A stretch of DNA of 64,000 bases from positions 12,197,868 through 12,261,867 of the forward strand of contig NC_045150.1 in the NCBI RefSeq assembly GCF_008831285.2. Reading direction: 5' to 3'. The position numbers were made by a program, and so were the translations under genes. The number at the start of each line of letters is the position of its first letter. Positions within the stretch are counted from its first letter, which is position 1. Under the pieces are notes generated by a model. It had not been told where the DNA came from. It ran no database searches and was given only the letters and a program-made list of their open reading frames with translations. Positions 45,518-56,632 of the stretch are shown piece by piece. The stretch comes from Nymphaea colorata (Eukaryota > Streptophyta > Magnoliopsida > Nymphaeales > Nymphaeaceae).

Positions 45518-47353
45518 TTATATCAGATAATGCTGATCAGGAGAGCCTTGTCAAGGCAACACTTAGTGGTGTGAAGGCCGTGCCGTTGAAGCCGCTTTAC
45601 CCTCATGTCATGTGCTCAGAAACCTGTGGCAGCACGTTCTGCGGCACAGGAAGTTTAAACTCGGGAAGAGAGATACCGATGGCAAAGTTGCCGTCACAGA
45701 GGCTGAAGAAGGCACTGCCAGTAAGTAGACGGCGCCTGCGCCTGAATCTCTGCCACCATCTCAGAAATGGAAGAAGAGGTTCATCTGGACGACGGATCTG
45801 AAGAAGAAGTTCGCTTTTGCTGTAGACCAGTTGGGTTTTGAAAGTAGGCAATTAAATTTATTCCTTTGGATATAATATTTTGCTGAAATCCTCTTTAATT
45901 TTAGTGAAATAACGAACCGTCCTGATCAAGTTTCAAACTCTTTCAGTTACCTGCTTGAGTTAAGAAGGTTTAAATAGAATTTGCTAAAAGATTGGAACCA
46001 TTTTGTCAAAAGCTAAGCATTTTCATGTGCAATATTTTTGTATATCTTTGTTTCAAGGATAGTATTTCACTGGGCTACTTTATGACAATTGACTGGATTA
46101 GATGCCACTCCTTCGAAGATACTCGACGTTATGGGTGTTACAGAGCTGACAAGGAAACAGATAGTCCGCAGATTGCAGGTGAAATTCATTTCTTGGGAAC
46201 AAAATATTACGGTTATTGATAAATTTCATTTAACTAACAGGTTTCATCATATTCTTGAGGTTTTTTTTTACATTAATGCACACAAGCCTAAGAAATTTCC
46301 CTTACTATGTCTTTTGCTCTGTATGGGTAAGTTTTTATAAGGAAAACAAAGGCTCAGATTTGGACCGACAATGATATGAGGTCCGCCTCTAGATGTTAAG
46401 CTGAATTTATTATCCTATGGTTTTTATATATTAAACCTTTGAACTTTATCTATCCATTTTCCGTTGATGATGATGAGGGAAAATCAGCGGTCTTTCATAT
46501 GAGTAGGACCTGCTGACCCAGGAATTTTAAGTTTTTCATGTGCAATTTTTGTTGCTTCTCCCCTTTAGAATGCCATGCTTGACATCCAGATGAGTTTAGT
46601 GAGATCTAGATAAGTTGAGGATAATCGGATCTGGGTTTGGCATAATCTGCATCCAACTCCTAATCTCAACAAAAATGTGACCCATTTGCATGTAAAATTA
46701 AAACTTAAGCTAGTTGGCCCAGATTTGGCAGTGAACCCAAATTTGATAGGGAGAAAACATATTGAGATGGATCCAGAGAGTTTGAATCTTGACCCAAATC
46801 CAACACGTTGACACCCCAACAAGACCCATGGGAACGCTAAGTCTCTCCACTGGTTTCCCCGTTTCACCTTATCTAACCATTCACTTGTAGAACACAGTAT
46901 AACCTCTCTGATGTGAACTGCGGATCCAAGTAACTCTACTTTTTGTCCCAAGTTGCTCCAGCTGAAGCAAGGCCCAAACAGGAAGAATTCCTTTTAGGGA
47001 AAAAGTCCAAGCAACACCTAAGAAGATATCAAATGTTTTCTTAACCAACAGTCATCCATCTCAAAACTCCTGAAAAGATCTGTTTATGTGTTTGTGAATG
47101 CAGAAACACAGAATTTACTGAAGAAAACGTGAGGCAGAAGGTAGAGAACATAAAGATCGTCCCGTTTCTGGTGGCCTTGGTTCTTCCACAGGTCCTCGTC
47201 TAGCAAACCAAGTGACACAGCCTTTACCTCCCACAGCTGTAGCGGAACCGCAGAGCGGCTCTCTTGGTTCTTTCACCAACATGCCTAGTTACTATAGCGG
47301 TTTCAGGACATATGATAGAAGAGGCTTGGGGACTTACAGACTGATGAAGTCTA
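45518..47353 (+). pseudogene. ARR-B relic, block B, 5' part
   Basis: Partner of 6785-8636. Exon 1 (about 45518-45843) carries the receiver end and GARP start (TTDLKKKFAFAVDQLGFE in the coding frame), exon 2 is 46102-46178, and exon 3 starts at 47104 with KHRIY and the shared TGA (47119-47121). Block-B-only lesions are TAG at 45726-45728 (CAG in block A) and a frame difference around 45655-45680, where block A lacks about 17 bp. The linker and GARP start nevertheless still resemble the family more closely here than in block A at two residues. Copia-B interrupts the exon after 47353. Confidence 0.8.
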
Positions 47354-47933
47354 TAAAGAAAGTAGAGAGCAAGAGTACTGAAAAAAAGAAACACGGAATT
47401 AACGTGGTTCGGTTCTTGAGAACCTACGTCCACGATCAGAGAATCAAAAGCCTTCCTTCCTGTTTTCTTTTGTTTCTTTACACAATACACTTTCTATGTA
47501 CAACGACACTATATGTACAGCAATAAAAGGCTACTGAAATCTCCCTGTAGCTGGCAAGAGATTGTTGGGCATAATTGTTTCAGCTTGAGAATCTTGTGCC
47601 AAATCACCATCTTTATGATCTTTCCTTTTTTTTTTCTTCTTTTCTTCTTATCTCGTCATCAATATTACTTTCCTTTTCTCCTTGCATTTCATTGTGAGAA
47701 GCGTGGATCAGATTGGGAACGTTCTGGCTGGCAGAGGATAACTGACGCTTTCCTTTTGAGGCCATTACTAAATGACATTGCATAGAAGATTTTCCGTTTT
47801 GTTCCTTGCAGCTGTCAAGACCAAGGCTGGACGTTGCATTAGAGTTAGGCGTTGCATTATTTGATTGACATTCCCTTGCTGGCTTGATTGCTCAGGATTT
47901 GCATGAATCAGATTTGAATGTTCGTCTTTAATA
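47354..47933 (-). repeat. Copia-B 3' LTR
   Basis: 580 bp; matches 52292-52870. The RNase H frame runs into it and stops at 47768-47770. Confidence 0.92.
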
Positions 47934-49186
47934 TGCCCCCTCAAACGAAAACGGCTGGTGACGTTGAGTTTGGCTCGTAAATTTAAAAACTGATCTTTCC
48001 CCAAGGCTTTGGTGAATATGTCCGCAATTTGATCAGAAGAAGTCACGTACCTAGTGATGAGATGCCCTGAAGTCGCCATTTCATGCACATAATGATAATC
48101 GATCTGAATATGTTTTGACCGATTGTGTAAAACTGGATTTTTAGCTAAATAGAGAGCACTGATATTATCACAAAAAAGAACAGGTGCTTTCATAATGGGA
48201 ATGCCAATATCTCTAAGGATCTGAAGGAGCCAGGTTAATTCTGCAGCTGTTGATGCCATGGAACGATATTCAGCCTCGGTGCTAGATCGAGCGACGGTAG
48301 TTTGCTTCTTCGCACTCCAAGAAAGACAATTTGCTCCTAGAAAAGTACAGTACCCTGTTGTGGATCTTCTGGTAAGATGACATCCAGCCCAATCTGCATC
48401 AGAAAAAGCATATAAATCGACCGTGCTTTGAGAGAGAAGATGAATTCCATAATCGGTGGTCCCTTTGATGTAACGGAGAATACGCTTGGCAATGTTGAAG
48501 TGAGCTCGGGTAGGATTCTGCATAAATTGACTGATAAAATTTACTGAAAAAGATATCTCTGGCCGAGTGATTGTCAGGTACTGTAATGATCCAACTATCG
48601 CACGATAAAATGTGGGATCTGGGTATGATGAAGTGTCCAGAAGATCTAACTTAGTTTCCATAGGAGTGTTCATTGGTTTGCAATCAAGCATTTGTGCTCG
48701 TTCCAAAATGTCTCGAGCATATTTTGCTTGATTGAGGAAGAGACCATCGCCAGTATGCAAAACTTCAATCCCAAGAAAATAGCTGAGTTGCCCCATATCT
48801 TTCACAGGAAATTCAACTTGAAGTTTAGAGAGAAAATTCTGAATTAAGCTGGAAGAGCTACCTGTAAGCACCATATCATCAACATAGATTAAGAGAATAA
48901 GACAATTGTTATTCTCATGAAACGTGAACATAGATGGGTCTGAATAGCAGCTCCGAAATCCATTGACGAAGAGGAAATCACTTAGCCGTTGAAACCATGC
49001 TCTAGAGGCTTGCTTCAGTCCATATAGAGCCTTTTTAAGACGACAAACGTGATGCGGAAGAAGAGGATCTTCAAATCCTGGTGGTTGAGACATATAGACT
49101 TTTTCATCAAGCGATCCATGTAGGAAGGCATTTTTAACATCTAATTGTTTGATGCTCCAATTGAAAATGGTTGCAATAGAAAGAAC
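47768..49186 (-). pseudogene. Copia-B reverse transcriptase and RNase H
   Basis: Long open frame (from the frame break near 49190 down to 47768). RT motifs are KKALYGLKQASRAW, the active site YVDDM and the FLGIEV region; RNase H motifs follow as DADWAGC, SSTEAEYRS and CDNISALYLAKNP. After the RNase H tail (TSSDQIADIFTKAL) the frame reads through the polypurine tract and about 55 codons into the 3' LTR. Upstream it is separated from the RT N-terminus by a missing base. Catalytic residues are present, so this part is little damaged. Confidence 0.88.
47934..47948 (-). other. Copia-B polypurine tract
   Basis: On the element strand it reads TTTGAGGGGGCA, immediately before the 3' LTR. Confidence 0.8.
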
Positions 49187-49868
49187 AAGCCTTATAGTAG
49201 TTGGTCGAATGACGGGGAGAAAGTCTCTTGATAATCGATTCCTTCAACTTGAGTGAAACCCCGGGCAACCAAGCGTGCCTTTAGCCGATCAAGGCTTCCA
49301 TCAGCTTTGAGTTTGGATTTAAAAACCCATTTAGATCCAACAACGTTCATATTGGGTTTTCTTGGAACTAATTCCCTTGTATTATTGGATCTCAGCGCTA
49401 TCATTTCGTCTTCCATCGCCGCTCTCCACCCATCATGTTGAAGAGCATGTTGGATTCTTTTGGGCTCTTTTGGAATGCTAGAATAAGTGATATGAACATT
49501 GGCATATTTGGGATTGGGTTTGTGAATGCCCGTCATAGCTCTGGTGGTCATTGTTCTGTTTTGTGAAGATGTTGCTCGAGTCATAGACCTTGTAACTATG
49601 GCTCGAGTTTCCATGGAGCTCGATGGAAGAGTCGTAATTTGGGGTGTTTCTGAATGATGGGGGCTAGATGAAGCTGATGGCATCGATCAGGTGGATCGGC
49701 TGAATCATCATTTGTAGGTAAGGAGCTGACATTGGTCGCGTTGTGAACATAGACATTTAGGCGCGGGTCTGGTGCAGGGCTGCCATGAGGTGTGAGATCG
49801 TCAGATTCTAAGAGAGTTCCAGCACTTGAGCTTTCAACGTCGTCAAAAGATGTAAAATCACTTCCCAT
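49187..49868 (-). pseudogene. Copia-B integrase-RT linker and RT N-terminus
   Basis: Two frames. The first (from 49868) is the Ser/Asp/Pro-rich linker between integrase and RT. The second (49683-49192) carries TRSMTRATS, WRAAMEDEMIALRSNNT and SKWVFKSKLKADGSLDRLK, then FTQVEGIDYQETFSP, where one base is missing and the frame ends at 49192. The shift between the two frames near 49683 is also a single base. Confidence 0.8.
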
Positions 49869-49909
49869 GACTTGTCCTTGTAGAGGGAAGATGGATGTTT
49901 GAAAGGGAG

Positions 49910-51114
49910 TTAATTTTCATCAAAAACGACATGCCTTGATATATATAGACGTCTGGAATTTGGTTCGAAGCACTTGTAACCCTTATGAAAGGTGCTATAG
50001 CCAATAAAAACACATGGAACAGATTTGGGATCAAATTTGTTCCTTGCATATCCTCGCAAATAAGGGAAACATCTACTCCCAAAAATGCGCATGCTGGAAT
50101 AATCAGGGATCTTGTTAAACAAGATGGCAAAAGGTGACTGCATACTCAAAGTAGCGGAAGGCAGCCTGTTCATTAGGAAAACCGCATCTGAAAAGGCGTC
50201 AGTCCAAAAACGTGCTGGAGCATTAGAATGAAAAAGTAATGTTAGACCCAATTCAGTGATAGATCGATGCTTGCGCTCTGCCTTGCCATTTTGTTCAGGT
50301 GTCTTGGGGCATGAATATTGTCGTTTAATTCCAAGGGCATCAAGATAGGCTATGAAATGAGAGCTAGTATATTCGCCGCCTCCATCACTTTGAAAAATTT
50401 TTATTTTCCTGTCAAACTGACGCTCAACCATTTTGTGAAAATGAACAAAAGCATCAAAGAAATCAGATTTGCGCCTTAGAGGATAAAACCATGTAAAACG
50501 ACTATTATCATCAACAAATATAGCATAGAAGCGATATTGTTCTCGAGATAGAACGGGTGCCGGCCCCCATAGATCACTGTGAATTTTTTCTAATGGTAAG
50601 GAACTAATATCATCCCTCTCAATAAATGGCAATTTGCAAGATTTACCCATTTGGCAACTAGCACAAATCGAAAATGAACCATTAGGCAAAACATCAATAT
50701 ATTTATGATTCTTCAAAAAGGAGAGAACACTAGATTGAGGATGTCCCAATCGAGCGTGCCAAGACTCTTCCGTCGCCCGTCGAAAACGTGATGAAAAGAA
50801 AGCTTTATGGCTGCCACTGTTGTTAACTTCATAGAGCCCGCCTTGTTCAGTTCCCGTTGCCACTATTCTGCCCGTCCTCTTGTCCTTCAAGATGCATCGA
50901 CCAGAGGTAAATTCAAAATTGTATGGAAATTCGTTAGTCAGTTTACTAACAGAAATAAGATCTTTAGTGAGACGAGGAACATAGAGAACATCCTTAAGGG
51001 AAAGATTTGGAGAAATATCCGCTTGTCCAACATGTGTGATTGGGATACGCTGCCCGTTCCCAACGATAACAATATCAGAACCATAATAAGGAGAGATGTT
51101 TTTAAGTTTACCTA
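49910..51114 (-). pseudogene. Copia-B protease end and integrase
   Basis: Open from the frame break at about 51114 to TAA at 49910-49912. The integrase shows the HHCC zinc-binding part (HARLGH and CASCQMGKSC) and the acidic catalytic triad in HSDLWGP, QSDGGGEY and PEQNGKAERKHR. It continues to the usual C-terminal DEN, where one A missing from an A run produces the stop. Integrase inserts the element's DNA into the genome. All catalytic residues are present. Confidence 0.87.
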
Positions 51115-52199
51115 CGTCCCTGTCATATGGGCTGTAGCTCCAGTATCAACAAGCCATCCAGAATCTTGTGGATCACTTATAGTAAGGGCTGCAAGGGCAT
51201 GAGTGGCATCGTCCGCTTGGAAAGAGTGATTAAATCGATTGTAGCATCTCATGGCTGAATGGTTCTTCTTGTTACAAATTTGACAAACAATATCTTTGGA
51301 TGAATTGAAGGAGGTGGCTGATCCATCGATTTTTGTTGGAGGTGGTTTAGTGTTGTAACCTGTTTGAGACAGATTCGGATTGTAACCTCCTCCATGAGAG
51401 AGATGATTTTGATGGTAACCTCCTCCACGTCCACCTCTGTTATACCGTCCTCGTCCTCGAGAGATTTGATATATGCCCCGCGGTCGATTTGGATTGTCAC
51501 GTTGCGCATAGAAGGCAACATGGGGCGAGGCGTCAGAATTAAAAAATTTGTTTCTCACTTCCAAACTTTGTAACAAAGATATCAATTCTTTGTAAGAAGG
51601 GACGGGTGGCTTGAGCATGGCCATAACGAAAGGCTCGTAGCCTTTTCCCAGTCCTTGGAGAAGCCAGAAGGCCTTTTCTTTGTCTCCGACAGATTTTCCT
51701 ATGGCAGCCAAGTCATCACATATAGCTTTGAACTTGGCGACATAGACTTCAAGGGCGTCGTTACCCTTTTTACAAGTTGTAAGCATATGAGTAAGATGAA
51801 ATCCTCGTTCTTGGGATTCTTGGGCAAAAGCATCAACAAGAGTGGACCAAATTTCTTGAGAAGAATTTAATCCAACAACTAAACCAAGGACGTTTTCAGA
51901 CAACGTACCAGTGATCCATCCCTTAATAAGACGTCGGAGCGACGCCATGATTCAAACTTGGGATTGGAGATAAGCTGATGCGGATCAGCAGGATCAACAA
52001 TGTGACTTGGTGGAGGAGAGATCGAACCGGTCAGAAAACCCTCCATGTCCTGACTTTCAATGAGTGCAAGGATTTGCGTCTTCCACAATAGGAAGTTATT
52101 GTGCGTCAGCTTCAGAGAAACAAAATTGGCCACGTTCAAATTGAGGGGATAAGGATAGAGCAAACTGTTAGATGATGCTGCTGAGGAGGAAGGTGCCAT
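51112..52199 (-). pseudogene. Copia-B gag and protease start
   Basis: The start is the ATG at 52199, about 80 bp inside the primer-binding site (MAPSSSAASS). Gag N-terminus (NNFLLWKTQIL) leads to a one-base loss near 51935 after ESWRRSD; the second frame continues with KGWITGTLSENV, an RG-rich stretch and a zinc knuckle CQICNKKNHSAMRC (CX2CX4HX4C). The protease active site DTGATAHM follows, and the frame stops at 51112-51114 because one G is missing from a G run. Gag forms the particle; the protease matures it. Confidence 0.88.
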
Positions 52200-52279
52200 G
52201 GTCACCAAAAAATGGAGGGGACGGGCTTCCTTGGATATCAACGGTGGCACTTAAGGAAGGGCTTATCTCGCCTTCGAAG

Positions 52280-52291
52280 GCTCTGATACCA
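52280..52291 (-). other. Copia-B primer-binding site
   Basis: TGGTATCAGAGC on the element strand, complementary to initiator-Met tRNA and directly adjoining the LTR. Confidence 0.93.
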
Positions 52292-52870
52292 TAAAGAAAG
52301 TAGAGAGCAAGAGGACTGAAAAAAAGAAACACGGAATTAACGTGGTTCGGTTCTTGAGAACCTACGTCCACGATCAGAGAATCAAAAGCCTTCCTTCCTG
52401 TTTTCTTTTGTTTCTTTACACAATACACTTTCTATGTACAACGACACTATATGTACAGCAATAAAAGGCTACTGAAATCTCCCTGTAGCTGGCAAGAGAT
52501 TGTTGGGCATAATTGTTTCAGCTTGAGAATCTTGAGCCAAATCACCATCTTTATGATCTTTCCTTTTTTTTTCTTCTTTTCTTCTTATCTCGTCATCAAT
52601 ATTACTTTCCTTTTCTCCTTGCATTTCATTGTGAGAAGCGTGGATCAGATTGGGAACGTTCTGGCTGGCAGAGGATAACTGACGCTTTCCTTTTGAGGCC
52701 ATTACTAAATGACATTGCATAGAAGATTTTCCGTTTTGTTCCTTGCAGCTGTCAATACCAAGGCTGGACGTTGCATTAGAGTTAGGCGTTGCATTATTTG
52801 ATTGACGATTCCCTTGCTCCTTGATTGCTCAGGATTTGCATGAATCAGATTTGAATGTTCGTCTTTAATA
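52292..52870 (-). repeat. Copia-B 5' LTR
   Basis: 579 bp, matching 47354-47933 with a few substitutions and small indels. Confidence 0.92.
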
Positions 52871-52875
52871 GTCTA

Positions 52876-54060
52876 CTGATCCAGCAAGCGTTATAGGAAA
52901 GGCACCATCCTTCATGCAGGAACAGAGAAACCAGGGACATGAAAGCGGCCTTCAAAATCCACCAATGCCATCCTTCATGCAGGAGCAGAGAAAGCAGGGA
53001 GACGAAAGCACCCTTCAAAATCCATATGTAGCGCAATCAGGATATGATCCTACTTCAACCATGTGGAGTTCGAGTTCAAATTTGAACCATGAACTTCTGC
53101 CATTTCACGGATATGCTTTTGGTCAGCAAGCTGCAAATAATGACCAGTTAAATTTTGCTAACACATCTCATTTTGGTGTAGCTCCTGCCTCCTGGTTCTA
53201 AGACTGCATTGATGGTGTATGGTTTTCAGTTTGATGGTCTGCATGCAGGAACAAGTGCAGTCATATCTCATAATATGCATGAACAGAGTACTGGGTATCC
53301 ACTGGCAGAATTCGAAACAGGAAGCGAAGGCATTAATCAAATATTCCAATGTGCTCAGAATAATTTTCCAGGTTTAAGCTCTGCAACTCAACCATTCACT
53401 AGCCCTTTTGGGACCGACCCCATGAACTCCACCCATATAAGCCTTGGAATGCAATCATGCATGATATGCCAATCACACCCTTGCCAGGACATGCAGAATC
53501 TTGGTGATCTGTATGGAAATTCAAATTCATATGTGGATAACATGAATGCTAGGTCATCCATAAACACTTTCTCTGACCTTGAGAGAATGTTAAATTACCT
53601 GATAGTACCACCTGAATCTCAACTTCAGCATCTGATTTAGACAGCTTGTTTCCTGTGGACGACCAAGATTACGGGCCTGATAATGGTACAGTACCACCTG
53701 ATCAATTTAATCAGGTAAATTTTCACTTTGCCAAAGGTTGTTTCAATTGAGCTCATCTCTTTAAAAAATAATCAAGCAAGGAACCTGTTAAATTTACTTT
53801 GAGTGTTCTAGATGTGCTAGCGAACCATGATATGTAGAAATATTTTTTATGTGTCTACACTCTGAATGGGGCTGCCTTTGTAGATTATTGCTGCTGTTGT
53901 GGAGCCAATGTTAAATATTGGGAGAAATTATTCCAAGTTCTAAAAACTTCTCTCCTGCATGCTTCTTTATAAAGAAGCTTGTCTTATCCCAATCAGAAAG
54001 ATCAGCTTCAACCCATGCATTTCCCATATATTAAATCAGCTTCACGATTAAAAGTTCTCC
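52876..54060 (+). pseudogene. ARR-B relic, block B, C-terminal part
   Basis: Continues the exon cut by Copia-B: TDPASVIGKAPS, the 20-residue tandem duplication (PSFMQEQRxQG twice), GYDPTSTMWSSSSN and ASWF followed by TAA (53199-53201), shared with block A. The frame 53209-53640 follows (GFQFDGLHAG to ESQLQHLI), then another frame with DSLFPVDDQDYG and VPPDQFNQ, which meets GTAAAT at 53713, a possible splice donor. A plausible last exon with SYPNQKDQLQPMHF lies around 53985-54060. Block A lost the part 53690-53985. It keeps GCGCAA where block A has a stop. Confidence 0.7.
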
Positions 54061-54332
54061 AGTTTCATATTAGATGAAAATATGAGATTTCTTTCCTCTA
54101 TTATTTGTCACTATATGTTACATACAAGTCTTTTTTCTTATTTATCTGGTTCTAGTATATAATCAGGACTATCAATCATTAACTAAATTAGATTTAATGA
54201 AATCAAATAGTCATAGAAAAGAACATACAGGCATGGTTCATTAGCCTTTTAGTTATAAAACTAGGCTACGAGAACCTGCACAATCCTAATGTGCTACATG
54301 CCATGAAAAGGGGAGCATCAGATGGTCGCACT

Positions 54333-54600
54333 TGTTAAGAAGTGTATGTATTAATATTATTGGGTCTGGTTCCATTATGGACCCGACTGCCATTATTTGC
54401 ATAGGGTGTGTTGTTTTCTACATCTTTTGTGATTACCCATCATGCTTGAGGTTATTTTTGTAAAGGTTCACATTAGGGCGTCACGCTATTTTATTAATCT
54501 TTTGCCCATGTCAGAAACATCAAGATGTACAGATTTTCAACTTCAATCACTTCCTTCTATCCCTTTTTCTGGAGTGATGATTTTCCGAGGACTTCTCACA
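54333..54600 (+). repeat. Copia-C relic 5' LTR, block B
   Basis: Partner of 15706-15965; TG start and CA end, followed at 54601-54612 by TGGTATAAGAGC, a primer-binding site with one mismatch. Confidence 0.62.
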
Positions 54601-54612
54601 TGGTATAAGAGC

Positions 54613-55368
54613 ACATGTGGGCTTGGACTCAATAGGTGTGTCCACTGAGATATGGTGATTCTTTCTGAATTTTCTTTCCTTCTATTTCTCTTTCTTTCAC
54701 TTCAGTATTTTCTCTGTCTTGCAGTCGTTCTATCCTATTTGACACTCTTCTATCGTTTTTCTATTTTCCATAATTCATATCCTCTGTTGATGTCCTTTAT
54801 ATCTAAATTTCATCTAGTCGTTCAGGCCTAATCTTCTCCTTTGGCCATCATTCTGGCTTAATCTTCCTTTTGTCTCTGGTGAACTGTCTTTTGCCTTAAT
54901 ATATCAGTTTCAAATTAGTCAGAGCCAATTCCCCCCCCCTCCCCCCCACCCCCACCTCTTCTTTTGCCGGGAGTATCTTTTTTGTCCCCCATTTGATCTT
55001 GGTCAGCCGTGATTCTCTCTATTTCTCTTTTCCTGACATTGAAATTGTTTGCTTTTTCTAGCAGAGTCTGTCCCCAGCAGCCATCAAAATTCTTTTTTTT
55101 TTTTTATTCTTTGCTCATCTTATACCTTATTGTTTTTCATTCTTCCTCCCTAAAGCTAAAAAGGGAAAAAAGGGATTCAGATCAAAAGTTAATCTGTTGT
55201 ATGATAAGTTAATTGTTGCAGCCATGTTACTCTAACCTGGTCTGTTCCAGAAAAAACAAAGTAAGCATTGAACGTTGATACGTTCATTGATTTTGTTATT
55301 TCTTTGGCTGCTAGTATTCTTTTTTTGCTGAGTAATTCTTTCAAACAGGTCTCTTTCTGAGCTGTTCC
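54613..55368 (+). other. Copia-C leader, block B
   Basis: Uninterrupted version of the leader split by the 3.5-kb insertion in block A. It contains a C-rich tract at 54931-54955. No coding signal. Confidence 0.5.
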
Positions 55369-56035
55369 ATGGATTCTTACTCTCAGTCTATCATCTCTTT
55401 TAACTTTATGGGCCAGCTTATTTCTGAAAACTTACCAATACCAATTCTCCTACTTGGGAGCATCCAGTCTTCCCATTCATCAAGGTCTATCAGAACACTT
55501 AGATAGTTCTACCCAGTCCCTTTTGCACCACATATGAGACCAAGGATAGGCTTGGAGTTGCCACTAAAGAATCAGTTCCAAATCCTAAATTTGAAATGTA
55601 GTTGAAACGCGATCAGGAAGCCATTGCTTTTATTACTTCTACCCTTTCACAAGAGGTGCTGGTGCATGTTCCTGACGAGTGTTCAGTGAAGGAATTATGG
55701 GACAAGCTTGTGAAAGCTTACTCACAGATCTCGGAAGCTAGCATCTCTTATCCTCAACGAGAATTTCATAGCTCACAAAGGTATTGTTGCCTATCATGGA
55801 GCATTTGAATTGGATTATATCTATTTTTGACCAGTTAGCTACTGGGGGATATGAGCTGGCCGAAAATGATAAAATTTGCAGGACATTGCGTGGATGGATG
55901 TGGACTAGAATATCATGTGCTACCCACTTCACTACAATGTGTGCAAAGCTCATTTCAGTTGAAGACTTGCAGGCCAACCAAACTCCTGCAATATGGGTTG
56001 ACCTTGAAGGGTCTCTCTAATGAAATAGGTGGATA
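55369..56035 (+). pseudogene. Copia-C gag relic, block B
   Basis: Partner of 20331-20998. It has an additional one-base loss near 55772 (after REFHS), so the parts 55602-55808 and 55784-56020 lie in different frames. ELWDKLVKAYS and FDQLATGGYEL identify copia gag (UBN2 family). Only 5' LTR, leader and gag of this element remain. Confidence 0.75.
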
Positions 56036-56595
56036 GGTTGTAGGTATAAAATTTCACATAAAAACATGAATGTACTTTAGATAGTACCTCACCACTTACT
56101 TTTTCTTTATAGAATGTAAAGCCTATTCATGACTGATAACCCTTTATGAAGGAAAAGAGTAAGTGGTGAGCGTGGTGGATACTATTTCATTTTCCTGAGT
56201 TACATGATATATTGCAGTTTCACTTATCGTTTGCTTTTTTCTTTTCATTACGTTAAGGAGATACATAATATGTATGTATGTATGTATTAGATAGAAACTA
56301 GATGTTTCTATTTTAAGAGGGAGAAGCAGGGTCATCATTGTTCGACGGTTGATGACTTCGCTGGTGAAAGCTACATCAATCAGCCAGAGAAAGATAGAAA
56401 AGTGGACCTCCTTATGCAAGTCTTGGCCTCTATTTGGTGTGCCTATCCATGTGGATATGAGGAAGGATGATTGAAAACATAAGATGACAGCAGATGCAAA
56501 CTGGGATGACCCACAAATAACTGACTAAGAGGAAGAGGATGAGACACTAGGTTGAAGTTGACACAGGAAATGTAAGAGGAGAAAAGACAGCAAAG

Positions 56596-56632
<37 letters not shown>

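Larger units (their letters stand above)
47354..52870 (-). mobile_element. Copia-B, Ty1/copia element with TA...TA ends
   Basis: A 5.5-kb element on the minus strand with LTRs 47354-47933 and 52292-52870 and a perfect 5-bp target duplication, GTCTA at 47349-47353 and 52871-52875. The uninterrupted site is present in block A at 8597-8602. Taking this duplication, the LTR begins TATTAAAG and ends CTTTA on the element strand, a non-TG/CA type, and the primer-binding site then touches the LTR with no gap. Gag, protease, integrase, RT and RNase H are all present in copia order but divided by at least five single-base frame breaks. The LTRs differ at only about ten places by eye, so the insertion is recent. 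Confidence 0.93.

Noticed and set aside
51249-51521. Alternative frames over Copia-B gag
   Set aside because: They are shadows of the gag frame, which has the zinc knuckle and protease motif.
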